Positions 32,411 through 43,524 of a DNA stretch of 64,000 bases are shown here, one piece after another (position 1 is the first letter of the stretch; each line of letters opens with the position of its first letter). The notes below the pieces were generated by a model that searched no databases, was not told where the DNA came from, and saw only the letters and a list, made by a program, of their open reading frames with translations. Origin of the DNA: Candidatus Melainabacteria bacterium (GTDB taxonomy: Bacteria > Cyanobacteriota > Vampirovibrionia > Obscuribacterales > Obscuribacteraceae); NCBI GenBank assembly GCA_016716405.1, contig JADJWK010000001.1, forward strand, positions 744,001 through 808,000, read 5' to 3'. Both the position numbers and the translations under genes were made by a program.

Positions 32411-33535
32411 TCAGGGAAGCTTGACCGGATTGAAGATGTCGTTGTACAGGGCGAAGATCATCAACGCCATGAGCAGGGCGAAAGTCAGCCGGTAGAGCCG
32501 CTCTTTGAAGACGGGGCTGACCGGCTTGCCCATGATCCCCTCCGCGGCGAAGAAGACCACATGGCCTCCGTCGAGGAGCGGCAGGGGCAGGACGTTCATG
32601 ATCGCCAGGTTGATGTTGAGCATGGCCAGAAGCCAGATGAAGGCGAACACGCCTTGCTCGAACATCTGGGCTCCGATCTGAACGATACCGACGACGCCGT
32701 GGACGTCGGTAGCACTGTCAGGCAGTCCCTGGGGTTTGTCCACCAGCCCCACCATCATGCCGATGCCCTTGAACATGGCCACCGTCTGGGTGCCAGTGGT
32801 CTTGATACCGTCGACGATGGCGGTTCCGAGAGGCTGCTTCTCGTAGACGATTCTTACCTGCGGGTTGAGGGCGATGCCGATACGACCGTCCGGCCCCGGG
32901 GTTACATGGATTTCGCTCTGCTTGCCGGAGCGGTCCACGACGAAGACGACTTCCTGACCCGGGTGCGACTTGATCGCATTGATCGCGTCTTCCGGGGTGG
33001 TCACCGAGACACCATCGATGGAGACTATCCGGTCTCCGGTCTGGAGTCCGGCATCCCGGGCGATGGTCACCTGCTGGCTCAGCTCACCGATAGTGGTGTA
33101 CTGGATGTCTCCGGCGGTCGGCTTGCCGATGAAGGCGAAAAGCGAGGCGATCATGACGAATGCCAGAAGCATGTTCATGGTGACGCCGGCCAGGGCCACG
33201 GCAATCTTCTGCCATACCGGAAATTGCTTGACAGGGGTCTCGAGCTCGGACTTGTCCTTCCCGAGAGCCGACTCGTCGGTCAGCTCGGGAATCTTGACGT
33301 AGCCGCCCAGGAGGATGGGGCTGATGCGAAACTCGGTTTCCCACCAGGTGCCCAGGACCCAGGACCACTCACGCTTGCCGAAACCGATGGCGAACACTGG
33401 GGTCTTGAATCCGAAGGCACGAGCGACCAGCCAGTGACCGAGCTCGTGGACGAGAATCAAGAACGCAAAGCCGAGAATCATGGCTGCAATCCCCAGGGAA
33501 TTGCCGGCCAGGAACGTAGCGAGTTGTGAAGACAT
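32411..33535 (-). CDS. rseP: RseP-type site-2 intramembrane zinc protease
   Basis: Cleaves membrane-embedded regulators such as anti-sigma factors, and remnant signal peptides. 374 residues. The zinc motif HELGH is at residues 30-34, inside the first membrane helix. A single PDZ domain is in the middle (DAGLQTGDRIVSIDGVSV). A membrane-embedded MNVLPLPLLDGGHVVFF supplies the third ligand Asp, and a C-terminal helix ends the protein. All catalytic parts are present. It lies 82 bases downstream of an ftsH gene on the same strand; the two membrane proteases probably form one unit. Confidence 0.93.
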   Translation of the reverse strand: MSSQLATFLAGNSLGIAAMILGFAFLILVHELGHWLVARAFGFKTPVFAIGFGKREWSWVLGTWWETEFRISPILLGGYVKIPELTDESALGKDKSELETPVKQFPVWQKIAVALAGVTMNMLLAFVMIASLFAFIGKPTAGDIQYTTIGELSQQVTIARDAGLQTGDRIVSIDGVSVTTPEDAINAIKSHPGQEVVFVVDRSGKQSEIHVTPGPDGRIGIALNPQVRIVYEKQPLGTAIVDGIKTTGTQTVAMFKGIGMMVGLVDKPQGLPDSATDVHGVVGIVQIGAQMFEQGVFAFIWLLAMLNINLAIMNVLPLPLLDGGHVVFFAAEGIMGKPVSPVFKERLYRLTFALLMALMIFALYNDIFNPVKLP

Positions 33536-33617
33536 CGTTTTTATCCTTGGTTACTGAAGAAAACGGGGAGGGCTCCAACGCGGAGCCCTCCCCGGGATTC
33601 GAAGAACGCGAGCCGGA

Positions 33618-35618
<2,001 letters not shown>

Positions 35619-35645
35619 TGGTTGTTTTCTCCGTGGCACTCAGCC

Positions 35646-36206
35646 TTACTGGGCGTTGGAGGAACGCGGAGCACGAATGATGCCCCAGCGAATCATGTTG
35701 CTCTCAACGATGGCGATGGCGCTTTCGTTGCGATATTCCTTCGCTGCGCGAAGGGACTCGAACTCGCGCCGCTCGATGGTCCTGCCGAGGTCGGCCCAGG
35801 CGGTGATGGAGTCGGGCAGCGAGCTGCCGGTCTCGTCGGTGACGACGATCTCTCCCTGCCTGGTGATGTTGGCTTCGCCGGTGATCACGTTGAGGGTATA
35901 GAAGACGGGCTCTCCCGGGCGGTCGAGCTTATCCTTGGTGTAGCGCAGAGCGATGAGTGCCAGACGTGCCGGCGCTCCGGTGGATGCCCAGTCGGCGAGA
36001 CTGCGTTGGGTGCCTTCCACGGTGACGCCGTCGGCAGCGGTGAAAATCCGAGCCGATTCGCCATCCTGGCTGATCTCGTAGCGGTACCTGGCGCGACTCT
36101 GGCGGTTGCCTTCGGCAATCTCCAGGGCCTTGATGTGGGCTTTCAGTCCTTTGATCGCCATGCCCTTGCGCTTCTTGAGAGCGGTGGTCTTTTGGGTGCT
36201 GGTCAT
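35646..36206 (-). CDS. unknown 186-residue protein, first gene of the ftsH-rseP cluster
   Basis: Starts at ATG 36206, seven bases after AAAGGAG. The N-terminal 30 residues are basic (TALKKRKGMAIKGLKAHIK). The rest alternates beta-like strands (RYRYEISQDGESARIFTAAD, PVFYTLNVITGEANITRQGEIVV) and helices (FESLRAAKEYRNESAIAI). No membrane segment. Because it leads the protease cluster it could be a substrate adaptor, but no family is recognised. Confidence 0.65.
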   Translation of the reverse strand: MTSTQKTTALKKRKGMAIKGLKAHIKALEIAEGNRQSRARYRYEISQDGESARIFTAADGVTVEGTQRSLADWASTGAPARLALIALRYTKDKLDRPGEPVFYTLNVITGEANITRQGEIVVTDETGSSLPDSITAWADLGRTIERREFESLRAAKEYRNESAIAIVESNMIRWGIIRAPRSSNAQ

Positions 36207-36875
36207 GAGACAGCTCCTTTCTTGATGAAGGGTTGCCACCGGCTTATGCCGGCGGATTTGATAAAGCGCAGCCCGGACAAACCGGAACCACCTGTCTCCC
36301 GCACTGCCTGTGCGTGTGAAGCACGGCCTGGAGTAATGACTGAGCTCGTAACGGGAGAAGACGACGGTCTCTCCGGATCGGCATGGTCAACCCAGTGATG
36401 ACATGGTGGTGTTAAGGCTGCATACGTGTTCGATCACCTGCGCGACAGGCGTACAGGTGCTTTTGGTGAATGGGCTTTCTACAGAATGGCTGGAGATTCC
36501 TCTCGAACACTTAAAAACGTATTTGGACTCGAGAAAACTATTAAGGCGCCGGTAGTTTTATCAACGACTGAAGACTCAGATATCTTTAAGAACGACGACT
36601 CCAGAACCATTCTGCTTATTCAGACCTTACCCCTGATTTCATGAAACATGCTCAGACAAGGCTCCGGGAGGCTTGTCAAGAGAGTTCTTGCTCGCGCATT
36701 CTGGCTATTTAAGCAATTAGCGCAGGCGGGTAAGCGCTTGACAAGAGTGGTTGGATTTTCCGCTCTCATTGAAATAGTTAGCAGAGTTCTGAAAACAATT
36801 TCGATGTCAAGTATGGTACGGAAGAGCAAGACAGGGCAAGCTTATTCCTGTCGCCTGCCGCCCTGGGGGAGAGAG
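36207..36875. other. 669-base gene-free region
   Basis: The left 200 bases are GC-rich and hold short hairpins (for example GCCGGCATAAGCCGGTGGC on the minus strand), probably the cluster E leader and promoter. The right part is AT-richer and should contain the btpA promoter. Short frames here lack ribosome binding sites and look spurious. Confidence 0.4.
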
Positions 36876-37715
36876 ATGCTGGAAGGTCTTGACAGCCTGT
36901 TCGGTGTAGAAAAGCCTGTAATCGGGGTCATTCACCTGTTGCCTCTTCCGGGGTCGCCTGCATACACCGGCGACCTGGAAGAAGCGCTGTCTCGAGCGGA
37001 GCAGGAGGCTATGGCTCTGGCTTCCGGCGGTGCCGATGGTATTATCGTCGAGAATTTTTTCGACTCCCCGTTCACGAGGGGAAGGGTCGATGCCGCCACC
37101 GCATGCGCCATGACGCTGGCGATCAGGAGGGTGATGGGTGCGACGGAGCTGCCGGTTGGAGTCAATGTCCTGCGCAACGATGCTCTCACGGCTCTGGCGG
37201 TGGCCACTACCAGCGGTGCCAGTTTTATTCGGGTGAATGTACTGAGCGGTGCGATGTTGACCGATCAGGGCATTATCGAAGGCGATGCCTATGGTGTTCA
37301 TCATTACCGCAAGCAGATCATGGCCGGCAGTGTACGGATTTTCGCCGATGTCATGGTCAAGCATGCTTATCCACTTGCAGAATCCTTCGATATTGGCACT
37401 TCGTCCAGGGAGACTCTCGAGCGGGCTCACGCGGATGCCATCATAGTCAGTGGCACAGGCACTGGCAGCATGCCTGCTATCGCGGATCTGGAGGCTGTGA
37501 GGCGAGCGGCTCCGGCAGCACCCTTGCTCGTAGGCAGCGGTGCATCCAGGGAGAATGTCGCCGAGCTTCTCCGACTGGCGGACGGCCTTATCGTGGGTAC
37601 TTCTTTGAAGCGTCAGGGCCGAGTGGAGAATCCGGTGGATGTCGATCGCGTGCGGGGGCTGGTCGATGCAGTCAGGGCTCTCAGGGGCAGGAGAGGCGAT
37701 GACCCAGGAGAATAA
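36876..37715 (+). CDS. btpA: BtpA family protein
   Basis: 279 residues from ATG 36876 (GGGGGAGAGAG upstream). BtpA is a TIM-barrel family first described in cyanobacteria as needed for photosystem I stability, but it is also found in non-photosynthetic bacteria and archaea. Typical segments: VIGVIHLLPLPGSP, GGADGIIVENFFDSPF, LPVGVNVLRNDALTALAVA, GASFIRVNVLSGAMLTDQGIIEG, IFADVMVKHAYPL and ADAIIVSGTGTG. The N-terminal start is chosen to match the family. No photosystem genes are nearby, so the role here is probably metabolic. Confidence 0.9.
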   Translation: MLEGLDSLFGVEKPVIGVIHLLPLPGSPAYTGDLEEALSRAEQEAMALASGGADGIIVENFFDSPFTRGRVDAATACAMTLAIRRVMGATELPVGVNVLRNDALTALAVATTSGASFIRVNVLSGAMLTDQGIIEGDAYGVHHYRKQIMAGSVRIFADVMVKHAYPLAESFDIGTSSRETLERAHADAIIVSGTGTGSMPAIADLEAVRRAAPAAPLLVGSGASRENVAELLRLADGLIVGTSLKRQGRVENPVDVDRVRGLVDAVRALRGRRGDDPGE

Positions 37716-38673
37716 GCCTGATCAAAGGGAGCCCGAGCGAATCAGCCCCGAGAGCTCTCCGGGCAAAAATGTCGTGCCGCCCTACGCTATCGCTCTGGTC
37801 GTGCTTTTGCTCCTGATCGGCGCTGCTGTCGCGTACTGGTTCATGGCTGGTTCCGCCCGTCGTGATCTCCCTCGCGAAAAGGGACCGGTCCGCGTCCTCA
37901 TGGTCGGAAGCGGCCTGCTCATTATGAACGACATTCCCAATATGGTCAGGATGATCGGCTCGAGCAAGGATGAAAAACATCCACTCGAGGTTACCTCGGT
38001 TGCCGTGGAGGGCTTTTCTCTGAGCCAGCATCTCGGGGAGAAATCAGCCTTGAAATGTCTGGCTGAAGCCGCCGGGGACGACCATTTCGATTATGTAATC
38101 CTGCAGCCCGAGCGTGATGCCCTCCTTGCCGAGCCATACGATCATCTGCAGGCGGTGAGGGAGTTCGGTCGCGAAGCCAGAAAGAGCGGTGCCAGGATAG
38201 TCCTGCTCATGCCCTGGGCTGACCGCGGTGAAGATGCGCGTCAGGAGGTGGTCAGCGCAGTCTGCCGGCGGCTGAGCCAGCGCCTTGCCATCGAGGTCGC
38301 TCCTTCTGGAGATGTTCTCTTCGAAGCGTCGCGGCGGTATCCCGAGCTCAAGATATTCGAAAATGACAATCATCATGCCAGCCAGATAGGAGCCTGGCTG
38401 GTGGCTTCATCGGTCTACTCGGTGGTAACGGGAGGCAGGCCGGCAGCCGATCGCAATCTGGTGGCTTTCGACTATGGCGATGTCCGGGTTCCTTTTGTCG
38501 ATATGCCAGCGTCGAAAGAGAATGAGCTCGCCGATATGGTTTTCCGGCACGTAGAGAGGGACAACCGCGCTTTCCACCTGGGAATGCAGGAGAGGCAGGT
38601 GAACCCGACATCGGTCCTGAAAGCGGCTCCGGGCCAGAGGAAGCCGAAGTCCGAAAAAGTCGATCAGGAGTGA
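37699..38673 (+). CDS. membrane-anchored SGNH-hydrolase-like protein without the usual nucleophile
   Basis: 324 residues, overlapping btpA by 17 bases. A polar N-terminus, one membrane segment (YAIALVVLLLLIGAAVAYWF), then an extracytoplasmic domain. It starts like SGNH/DUF4886 hydrolases (VLMVGSGLLIMNDIPNMV) and ends with a possible Asp-His element, FENDNHHASQIGAWLVASSVY. In that family the first block is G-N-S; here it is G-S-G, so the normal serine is absent or shifted. DYVILQPERDALL supplies a central block. Assignment is by pattern and is moderate. Confidence 0.5.
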   Translation: MTQENKPDQREPERISPESSPGKNVVPPYAIALVVLLLLIGAAVAYWFMAGSARRDLPREKGPVRVLMVGSGLLIMNDIPNMVRMIGSSKDEKHPLEVTSVAVEGFSLSQHLGEKSALKCLAEAAGDDHFDYVILQPERDALLAEPYDHLQAVREFGREARKSGARIVLLMPWADRGEDARQEVVSAVCRRLSQRLAIEVAPSGDVLFEASRRYPELKIFENDNHHASQIGAWLVASSVYSVVTGGRPAADRNLVAFDYGDVRVPFVDMPASKENELADMVFRHVERDNRAFHLGMQERQVNPTSVLKAAPGQRKPKSEKVDQE

Positions 38674-39644
38674 TCGGGTTTGTCTTTTTTCTCGGGCTGG
38701 TTCTTGTCCGCATCGACGACGAAAAATCGCGTGCGCGGACCGAATAAGCCTGGAATTCGGTTGCCCATGCCGAGCCCGCTGAGTGAAACCTGACTCGTGC
38801 GAGATTGGGAAGAAGCGTCCGGTGGCGACGGGGGGAGAAAGGCTTCCTGGCTGCCTTCCGTTTCTGACTCGATCTCATCGTCGCTTTCATATTCGGCGCT
38901 CAAATTGATACCGGTGATCTGCTCCAGCTCTTTCACCACTTCATAGAGCTCGGCGTCTGTCTGGTACATCCAGCATTTCACCCTGTCCACCCAGATGACC
39001 ATGTCGATGATCGCCTGGTTGATGTCGGTATTATCCTGCTTGAGACGGGCGACAACCCAGCTCGGTAAAGCTATACCCTCCCTGTTGCTCTGCTCTCCGG
39101 CTCCGGCGAGCTCCGCCAGCCCGTCGGAGAGCCAGCTTGCCACGGTGGTGACGAACTCCCGTCGGCTCAGGTCCAGGTGTCCCAGGCATTCCTCGAGGCT
39201 GCGCTTGCCGTCCAGATTCTCGAGGCCCGGTCTCGAGGTGATCTGAGCTGCTACCGATACGGCCGTGCCTGTTTCGGCCAGGACGGTTGCCGGCGTGACA
39301 CCGAGTTCGGCCAGGAGTCTGGTGTTTTTCGCGTAAGCCAGCCCGTCCCTGAGAATCTGCTCGAAAGTCGCATCGGGCTCGTCGTCGACAATGGAGCGTC
39401 GCCTCTGCGCGACCTCCTCCTCCTGAAAAGCGAAGCTGCCGCTGGTCCAGAGAAAGAGCTCCATGAGCGCATCCATGCCGTCGATTCCCTCGAGCTCGGC
39501 ATGGACCGGAATACCGTCGGCAACGAGCAGAACGGCATAGCGGGCGCCCTGCTGGAACGAGAACTTGCCGGTGAGGGCACCGGTGCGGACGAGTTGCAGG
39601 AGATTGGGAAGATTGACCTTCGAAAGCTCGCCTGACAGCTGCAC
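38664..39644 (-). CDS. DUF4388 (PATAN)-domain protein
   Basis: 326 residues. I choose GTG 39644 because AAGGAG lies seven bases upstream, which gives MQLSGELSKVNLPNLLQLV, the usual start of this domain; longer frames exist. The N-terminal 100 residues (TGKFSFQQGARYAVLLVADGIPVHAEL, GMDALMELFLWTSGSFAF) fit DUF4388. The middle is helical and the C-terminus is Ser/Glu-rich and probably disordered. Such proteins act in signalling or gliding-type systems. A TATACT -10-like box lies 20 bases upstream of the start. It is divergent from proS. Confidence 0.75.
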   Translation of the reverse strand: MQLSGELSKVNLPNLLQLVRTGALTGKFSFQQGARYAVLLVADGIPVHAELEGIDGMDALMELFLWTSGSFAFQEEEVAQRRRSIVDDEPDATFEQILRDGLAYAKNTRLLAELGVTPATVLAETGTAVSVAAQITSRPGLENLDGKRSLEECLGHLDLSRREFVTTVASWLSDGLAELAGAGEQSNREGIALPSWVVARLKQDNTDINQAIIDMVIWVDRVKCWMYQTDAELYEVVKELEQITGINLSAEYESDDEIESETEGSQEAFLPPSPPDASSQSRTSQVSLSGLGMGNRIPGLFGPRTRFFVVDADKNQPEKKDKPDHS

Positions 39645-39771
39645 GTTGCGGCTCCTTAAAAATACAAGTATACCCAGCTCCGATACCGGGCGTAAATCTT
39701 TTTTTGATTCTCTTTCTGATTGCGTGCGATATACTGACCTCTTCTTAAATAACATAGGGGGCGTCTCCACG

Positions 39772-41226
39772 ATGGAAGTCAAGGAAAATCTCAAGGGCGG
39801 GCGCGAGGAAGCCGCTGAGTCCGATGATCGCAGCAAGTGGTATACCGATACGATCATCCAGTCCGAGCTTGCCGACTATGCACCGGTCAAAGGATGCATG
39901 GTGATCCGGCCTTACGGATACGCCCTCTGGGAGAACATCCAGAAAGCCCTCGACAAGATGATCAAAGACACCGGTCATCAAAATGCTTACTTCCCCCTCT
40001 TCATTCCCGAGTCCTTCCTCAACAAAGAGAAAGAGCATGTCGAGGGGTTCGCCCCCGAATGCGCCGTGGTCACGCACGGGGGAGGCAAGAAGCTGGAAGA
40101 GCCTCTGGTGGTTCGGCCGACCTCCGAGACCATCATCAACCATATGTTTTCGAAGTGGGTCCAGTCCTGGCGGGATCTCCCCATCCTGATCAATCAATGG
40201 GCCAATGTCGTGCGCTGGGAGATGCGCACCCGGCTCTTCCTGCGGACCGCGGAATTCCTCTGGCAGGAGGGACACACCGCTCATGCCACCGCCGATGAGG
40301 CGGAAGCGGAAGCCCGGCAGATGCTGGAGTGCTACCGCAAGCTCGCCGAGGAATGGCTTGCTCTGCCGGTTTTGACCGGCGAGAAGACCGAGAGCGAGCG
40401 TTTCGCCGGTGCCGTGCGGACTTATTGCATCGAGGCTATGATGCGGGACGGCAAAGCGCTCCAGGCCGGAACCTCACATTTTCTGGGCCAGAATTTCGCC
40501 AAGGCTTTCGATATCCAGTTCCAGAGCCAGGAAGGCGGTCTGGAATATGCCTGGCAGACGAGCTGGGGTGTCTCCACCAGGCTCGTGGGTGCCATCGTCC
40601 TCGGTCACGGCGACGAGAAAGGCCTGATCCTTCCACCCAAGATCGCTCCCTATCAGATCGTGATCGTGCCGATTTACAAAACCGACGAAGAAAGAGAGAA
40701 GGTCTCCGCCTACTGTCTGGAAGTCAGCAAAGAGCTTGGTGATGATTTCCGCGTTTATTTGGATGACCGGGACAATCTCACCCCGGGCTTCAAGTTCAAC
40801 CACTGGGAGCAGAAAGGCGTTCCGGTGAGGCTCAATATCGGGCCCAAAGACGTGGCCAACAATGTCGTCGAGATCGCTCGCCGGGATACCCGCGAGAAGA
40901 TCCGCAACGTCAACCGCCAGAGCCTCAGAAGCGAGCTGGCCGGGCTCCTCGACGACATCCAGAAGAGTATCTACAACAATGCCCTGGAGTTCCGCAAGAA
41001 GAACACCGTGCAAGTCTCTACCTATGACGAGCTCAAAGAGGCTCTTCAGGGCAAGAACGTTTTCGTCGAGACCTTCTTCGATGGAGACAGCGATGACGAG
41101 GGGCGGATCAAAGACGAGACGAAAGCCACGGTCAGGGTGATTCCTTTTGATAATAGCGAGGAAGGCACCTGTATGCTCACCGGGCGCAAGACCACGCGAA
41201 AAGCGATTTTCGCCCGGGCATACTGA
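39772..41226 (+). CDS. proS: prolyl-tRNA synthetase, archaeal/eukaryotic type
   Basis: Charges tRNA-Pro with proline. 484 residues from ATG 39772. This is the short type without the bacterial editing domain: YTDTIIQSELADYAPVKGCMVIRPYGYALWE, then the class II motif 2 region RWEMRTRLFLRTAEFLWQEGHTAHAT, the GTSHFLGQNFAKAFDI block and AWQTSWGVSTRLVGAIVLGHGD (motif 3). The anticodon-binding domain follows, and the protein ends in TGRKTTRKAIFARAY, as in this type. A TATACT box about 40 bases upstream may be its -10. It leads an operon with the hydrolase, tldD and tldE. Confidence 0.95.
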   Translation: MEVKENLKGGREEAAESDDRSKWYTDTIIQSELADYAPVKGCMVIRPYGYALWENIQKALDKMIKDTGHQNAYFPLFIPESFLNKEKEHVEGFAPECAVVTHGGGKKLEEPLVVRPTSETIINHMFSKWVQSWRDLPILINQWANVVRWEMRTRLFLRTAEFLWQEGHTAHATADEAEAEARQMLECYRKLAEEWLALPVLTGEKTESERFAGAVRTYCIEAMMRDGKALQAGTSHFLGQNFAKAFDIQFQSQEGGLEYAWQTSWGVSTRLVGAIVLGHGDEKGLILPPKIAPYQIVIVPIYKTDEEREKVSAYCLEVSKELGDDFRVYLDDRDNLTPGFKFNHWEQKGVPVRLNIGPKDVANNVVEIARRDTREKIRNVNRQSLRSELAGLLDDIQKSIYNNALEFRKKNTVQVSTYDELKEALQGKNVFVETFFDGDSDDEGRIKDETKATVRVIPFDNSEEGTCMLTGRKTTRKAIFARAY

Positions 41227-41234
41227 CCATCCCG

Positions 41235-42047
41235 ATGAACGGCTCTTGTGATTCGCCCCTTGCCGAGTCGGTCTTCGGCAGGCAGGTCAGCATAGACATA
41301 GCGGGGGAGACCATCGCTGCCAGTCTGCATCAGCCCGAGAAAAGTGCCGGTGTGGCACCGGTGCTCTTGCTGCACGGTCTGGGAGGCAGCCGCCATGAGT
41401 TCAACGGGATCTTCATCCGGACTGCTGCGCGCATGGCAGCGGCAGGCATCACAGTAATGCGTATGGATTTTCGCGGAGCCGGCGAAAGCACCGGGACCAC
41501 CATCAATATGAAGCCGTCTTCACTGGTGGCCGATACCCTGGCGGGCATCGCCTTTCTCAAAGAAAGCTGCGGAGCGGAGCGAGTCACTGTCCTGGGCTTG
41601 AGCCTGGGTGGACTGGTGGCCTCCCTTGCTGCTCTCGAGAGCGAGGATCTGGAGTCCCTGGTGCTCTGGGAGGCGCCCTTCGACCTGATCGAGACTTTCA
41701 CTCGTCTGCTCGGACCCTTTTCCTTCGAGAAAGTGCGTGCCCGTGGTTATCTCCAGGCAGGGCTATTGCAGGTCAGCCATGATTTCGTGGAGGGATTTCG
41801 CAAGCTCGATTCAAGAGAGCTCATGAAAGCCGTGACTATTCCAGTCCTGGTCGTGCAGGGAACCGACGATAAGATCGTCCGTTTCGAGGACGCCGAGCGC
41901 TGGCGAAAGGCGTTTATAAGCTCCCGCTGCGAGGTGGTCTATGTCAGGGATGCCGATCATGCCTTCCCTGCCGAGGTTCACGCCGAGAAAGCGATTGCCG
42001 AGACCATCGCCTGGCTCAATACAAGGATTACCCAATGGACCCCATAG
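41235..42047 (+). CDS. alpha/beta hydrolase
   Basis: 270 residues, eight bases after proS. Serine-hydrolase features: oxyanion segment LLLHGLGGSRHEF, MRMDFRGAGESTG, nucleophile elbow GLSLGGLVA, acid in VVQGTDDKIV and base in DADHAFPAE. This arrangement resembles small esterases or acyl-peptide hydrolase-like enzymes; the substrate is unknown. The 3' end overlaps tldD by 13 bases. Confidence 0.85.
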   Translation: MNGSCDSPLAESVFGRQVSIDIAGETIAASLHQPEKSAGVAPVLLLHGLGGSRHEFNGIFIRTAARMAAAGITVMRMDFRGAGESTGTTINMKPSSLVADTLAGIAFLKESCGAERVTVLGLSLGGLVASLAALESEDLESLVLWEAPFDLIETFTRLLGPFSFEKVRARGYLQAGLLQVSHDFVEGFRKLDSRELMKAVTIPVLVVQGTDDKIVRFEDAERWRKAFISSRCEVVYVRDADHAFPAEVHAEKAIAETIAWLNTRITQWTP

Positions 42048-43489
42048 TCTCTTATGCGCTTGATTCAGCCCTGGCTTGCGGAGCCGATTATGCCGACGTC
42101 AGGTTCGTCCGCCAGCAATACGAGCAGATCGAGACCAAGTCTCTGGCGGTATCCGGGCTGAATAAGGGTTTCAGCCGGGGTCTGGGTATAAGGGTGCTCT
42201 GTCAGGGAGGCTGGGGCTTCGCATCCACTCAGAGTCTCGGCCGTCAGGCGGTGGTTGCTGCGGCTCGGGAAGCTGTCTGCCTGGCGCGGGCCAGTGCGTC
42301 TCTGATGAAAGAGCCTGTCAGCCTGGCTGATGAGCCGAAATACCAGGCTGTCTGGGTCTCTCCCCATCTGATCGACCCTTTTGCGGTGAGCATGGAAGAG
42401 AAGCTCGGCATTCTCTTTACGGCTGCCGAGACCATGCTCTCTGTTGACGGTGTCTCTCTTGCCCAGGGCAGAATGAGTTTCGTCAGGGAAGAGAAGGACT
42501 TCGTCTCCAGCGAGGGATCGCGAATTTCGCAGACTTTCATCAGATCAGGCTGTGCCATCGAAGCCTATGCCACGAATGCGGACGAGCGTCAGAGGCGCAC
42601 CTATCCCAAGCATTTCGGGCAGCACGAGCTGGCCGGTTTCGAGATGGTTCTCGCCTGGGATCTTCCCGGTCACGCTCGTGCCATAGCGGAGGAGGCTGTG
42701 GCGCTCCTGGACGCTCCCCAGTGCCCTTCGGGGCGGCGGGATGTCATCCTGGGGGCTTCTCAGGTGGGCCTGCAGATTCACGAGTCCTGCGGTCATCCGG
42801 GAGAGCTCGATCGGGCTCTCGGACAGGAGATCAACTTCGCCGGAGCTTCATTTCTGACACCGGATAAGCTGGGTGTGCTCCGCTACGGGAGCGAGAAAGT
42901 CAATCTCGTCGCTGATGCCACTGCTACCGGAGCTCTCGGAAGTTTCGGGTTCGACGACGAGGGAGTCGCTGCTCAGAAGGTTTTCCTGGTCAAAGAGGGA
43001 ACTTTCGTCGGCTATTTGAGCTCCCGAGACACAGCGAAGCTGATCGGGCTTTCCCGCTCCGGAGGCTCGATGAGAGCCGAGTCCTGGAATCGCGTTCCGA
43101 TAATCAGAATGACCAATATCTCGATCGAGCCCGGTGATGCGGGCAGCCTCGAGGATCTGATCGCCGACACTGAAGACGCGATCTTGATGGAGACCAACAA
43201 ATCCTGGTCGATAGACAGCATGCGATACAACTTCCAGTTCTCCACCGAGATCGCCTGGGAAGTGAAGAACGGGCGACGGGTGCGCATGCTCAAGAATCCC
43301 AGTTATAGCGGTATTACGCCCGAGTTCTGGAATTCCTGCGATGCCGTGGGTGGTGTCGAGGACTGGGTCAACTGGGGCGAGCCCAATTGCGGTAAAGGGC
43401 AGCCCATGCAAATGATGTGGACCGGGCATGGGGCCGGCCCCTGCCGCTTCAGGAATGTGCAGACGGGCATCGCCCATTCGAGCGCTTAA
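42035..43489 (+). CDS. tldD: TldD metalloprotease
   Basis: 484 residues. TldD carries the zinc site HExxxH, here HESCGHPGELDRAL, and works with TldE/PmbA to degrade unfolded peptides and to mature modified peptides such as microcin B17. Other family segments: ADYADVRFVRQQYEQIETKSLAVSG at the start, GSFGFDDEGVAAQKVFLVKEG, YLSSRDTAKLIG and the C-terminal MWTGHGAGPCRFRNVQTG. It overlaps the hydrolase gene and is followed by tldE. Confidence 0.95.
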   Translation: MDPIVSYALDSALACGADYADVRFVRQQYEQIETKSLAVSGLNKGFSRGLGIRVLCQGGWGFASTQSLGRQAVVAAAREAVCLARASASLMKEPVSLADEPKYQAVWVSPHLIDPFAVSMEEKLGILFTAAETMLSVDGVSLAQGRMSFVREEKDFVSSEGSRISQTFIRSGCAIEAYATNADERQRRTYPKHFGQHELAGFEMVLAWDLPGHARAIAEEAVALLDAPQCPSGRRDVILGASQVGLQIHESCGHPGELDRALGQEINFAGASFLTPDKLGVLRYGSEKVNLVADATATGALGSFGFDDEGVAAQKVFLVKEGTFVGYLSSRDTAKLIGLSRSGGSMRAESWNRVPIIRMTNISIEPGDAGSLEDLIADTEDAILMETNKSWSIDSMRYNFQFSTEIAWEVKNGRRVRMLKNPSYSGITPEFWNSCDAVGGVEDWVNWGEPNCGKGQPMQMMWTGHGAGPCRFRNVQTGIAHSSA

Positions 43490-43523
43490 TCGAGGACTAG
43501 ACGAGGACTAGACGAGGACTAGA
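43490..43523 (+). repeat. three tandem 11-base repeats in the tldD-tldE gap
   Basis: CGAGGACTAGA occurs three times head to tail and fills the 35-base gap between tldD and the next start. Each unit contains AGGA, so the ribosome binding site is triplicated. Confidence 0.85.
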
Positions 43524-43524
43524 A

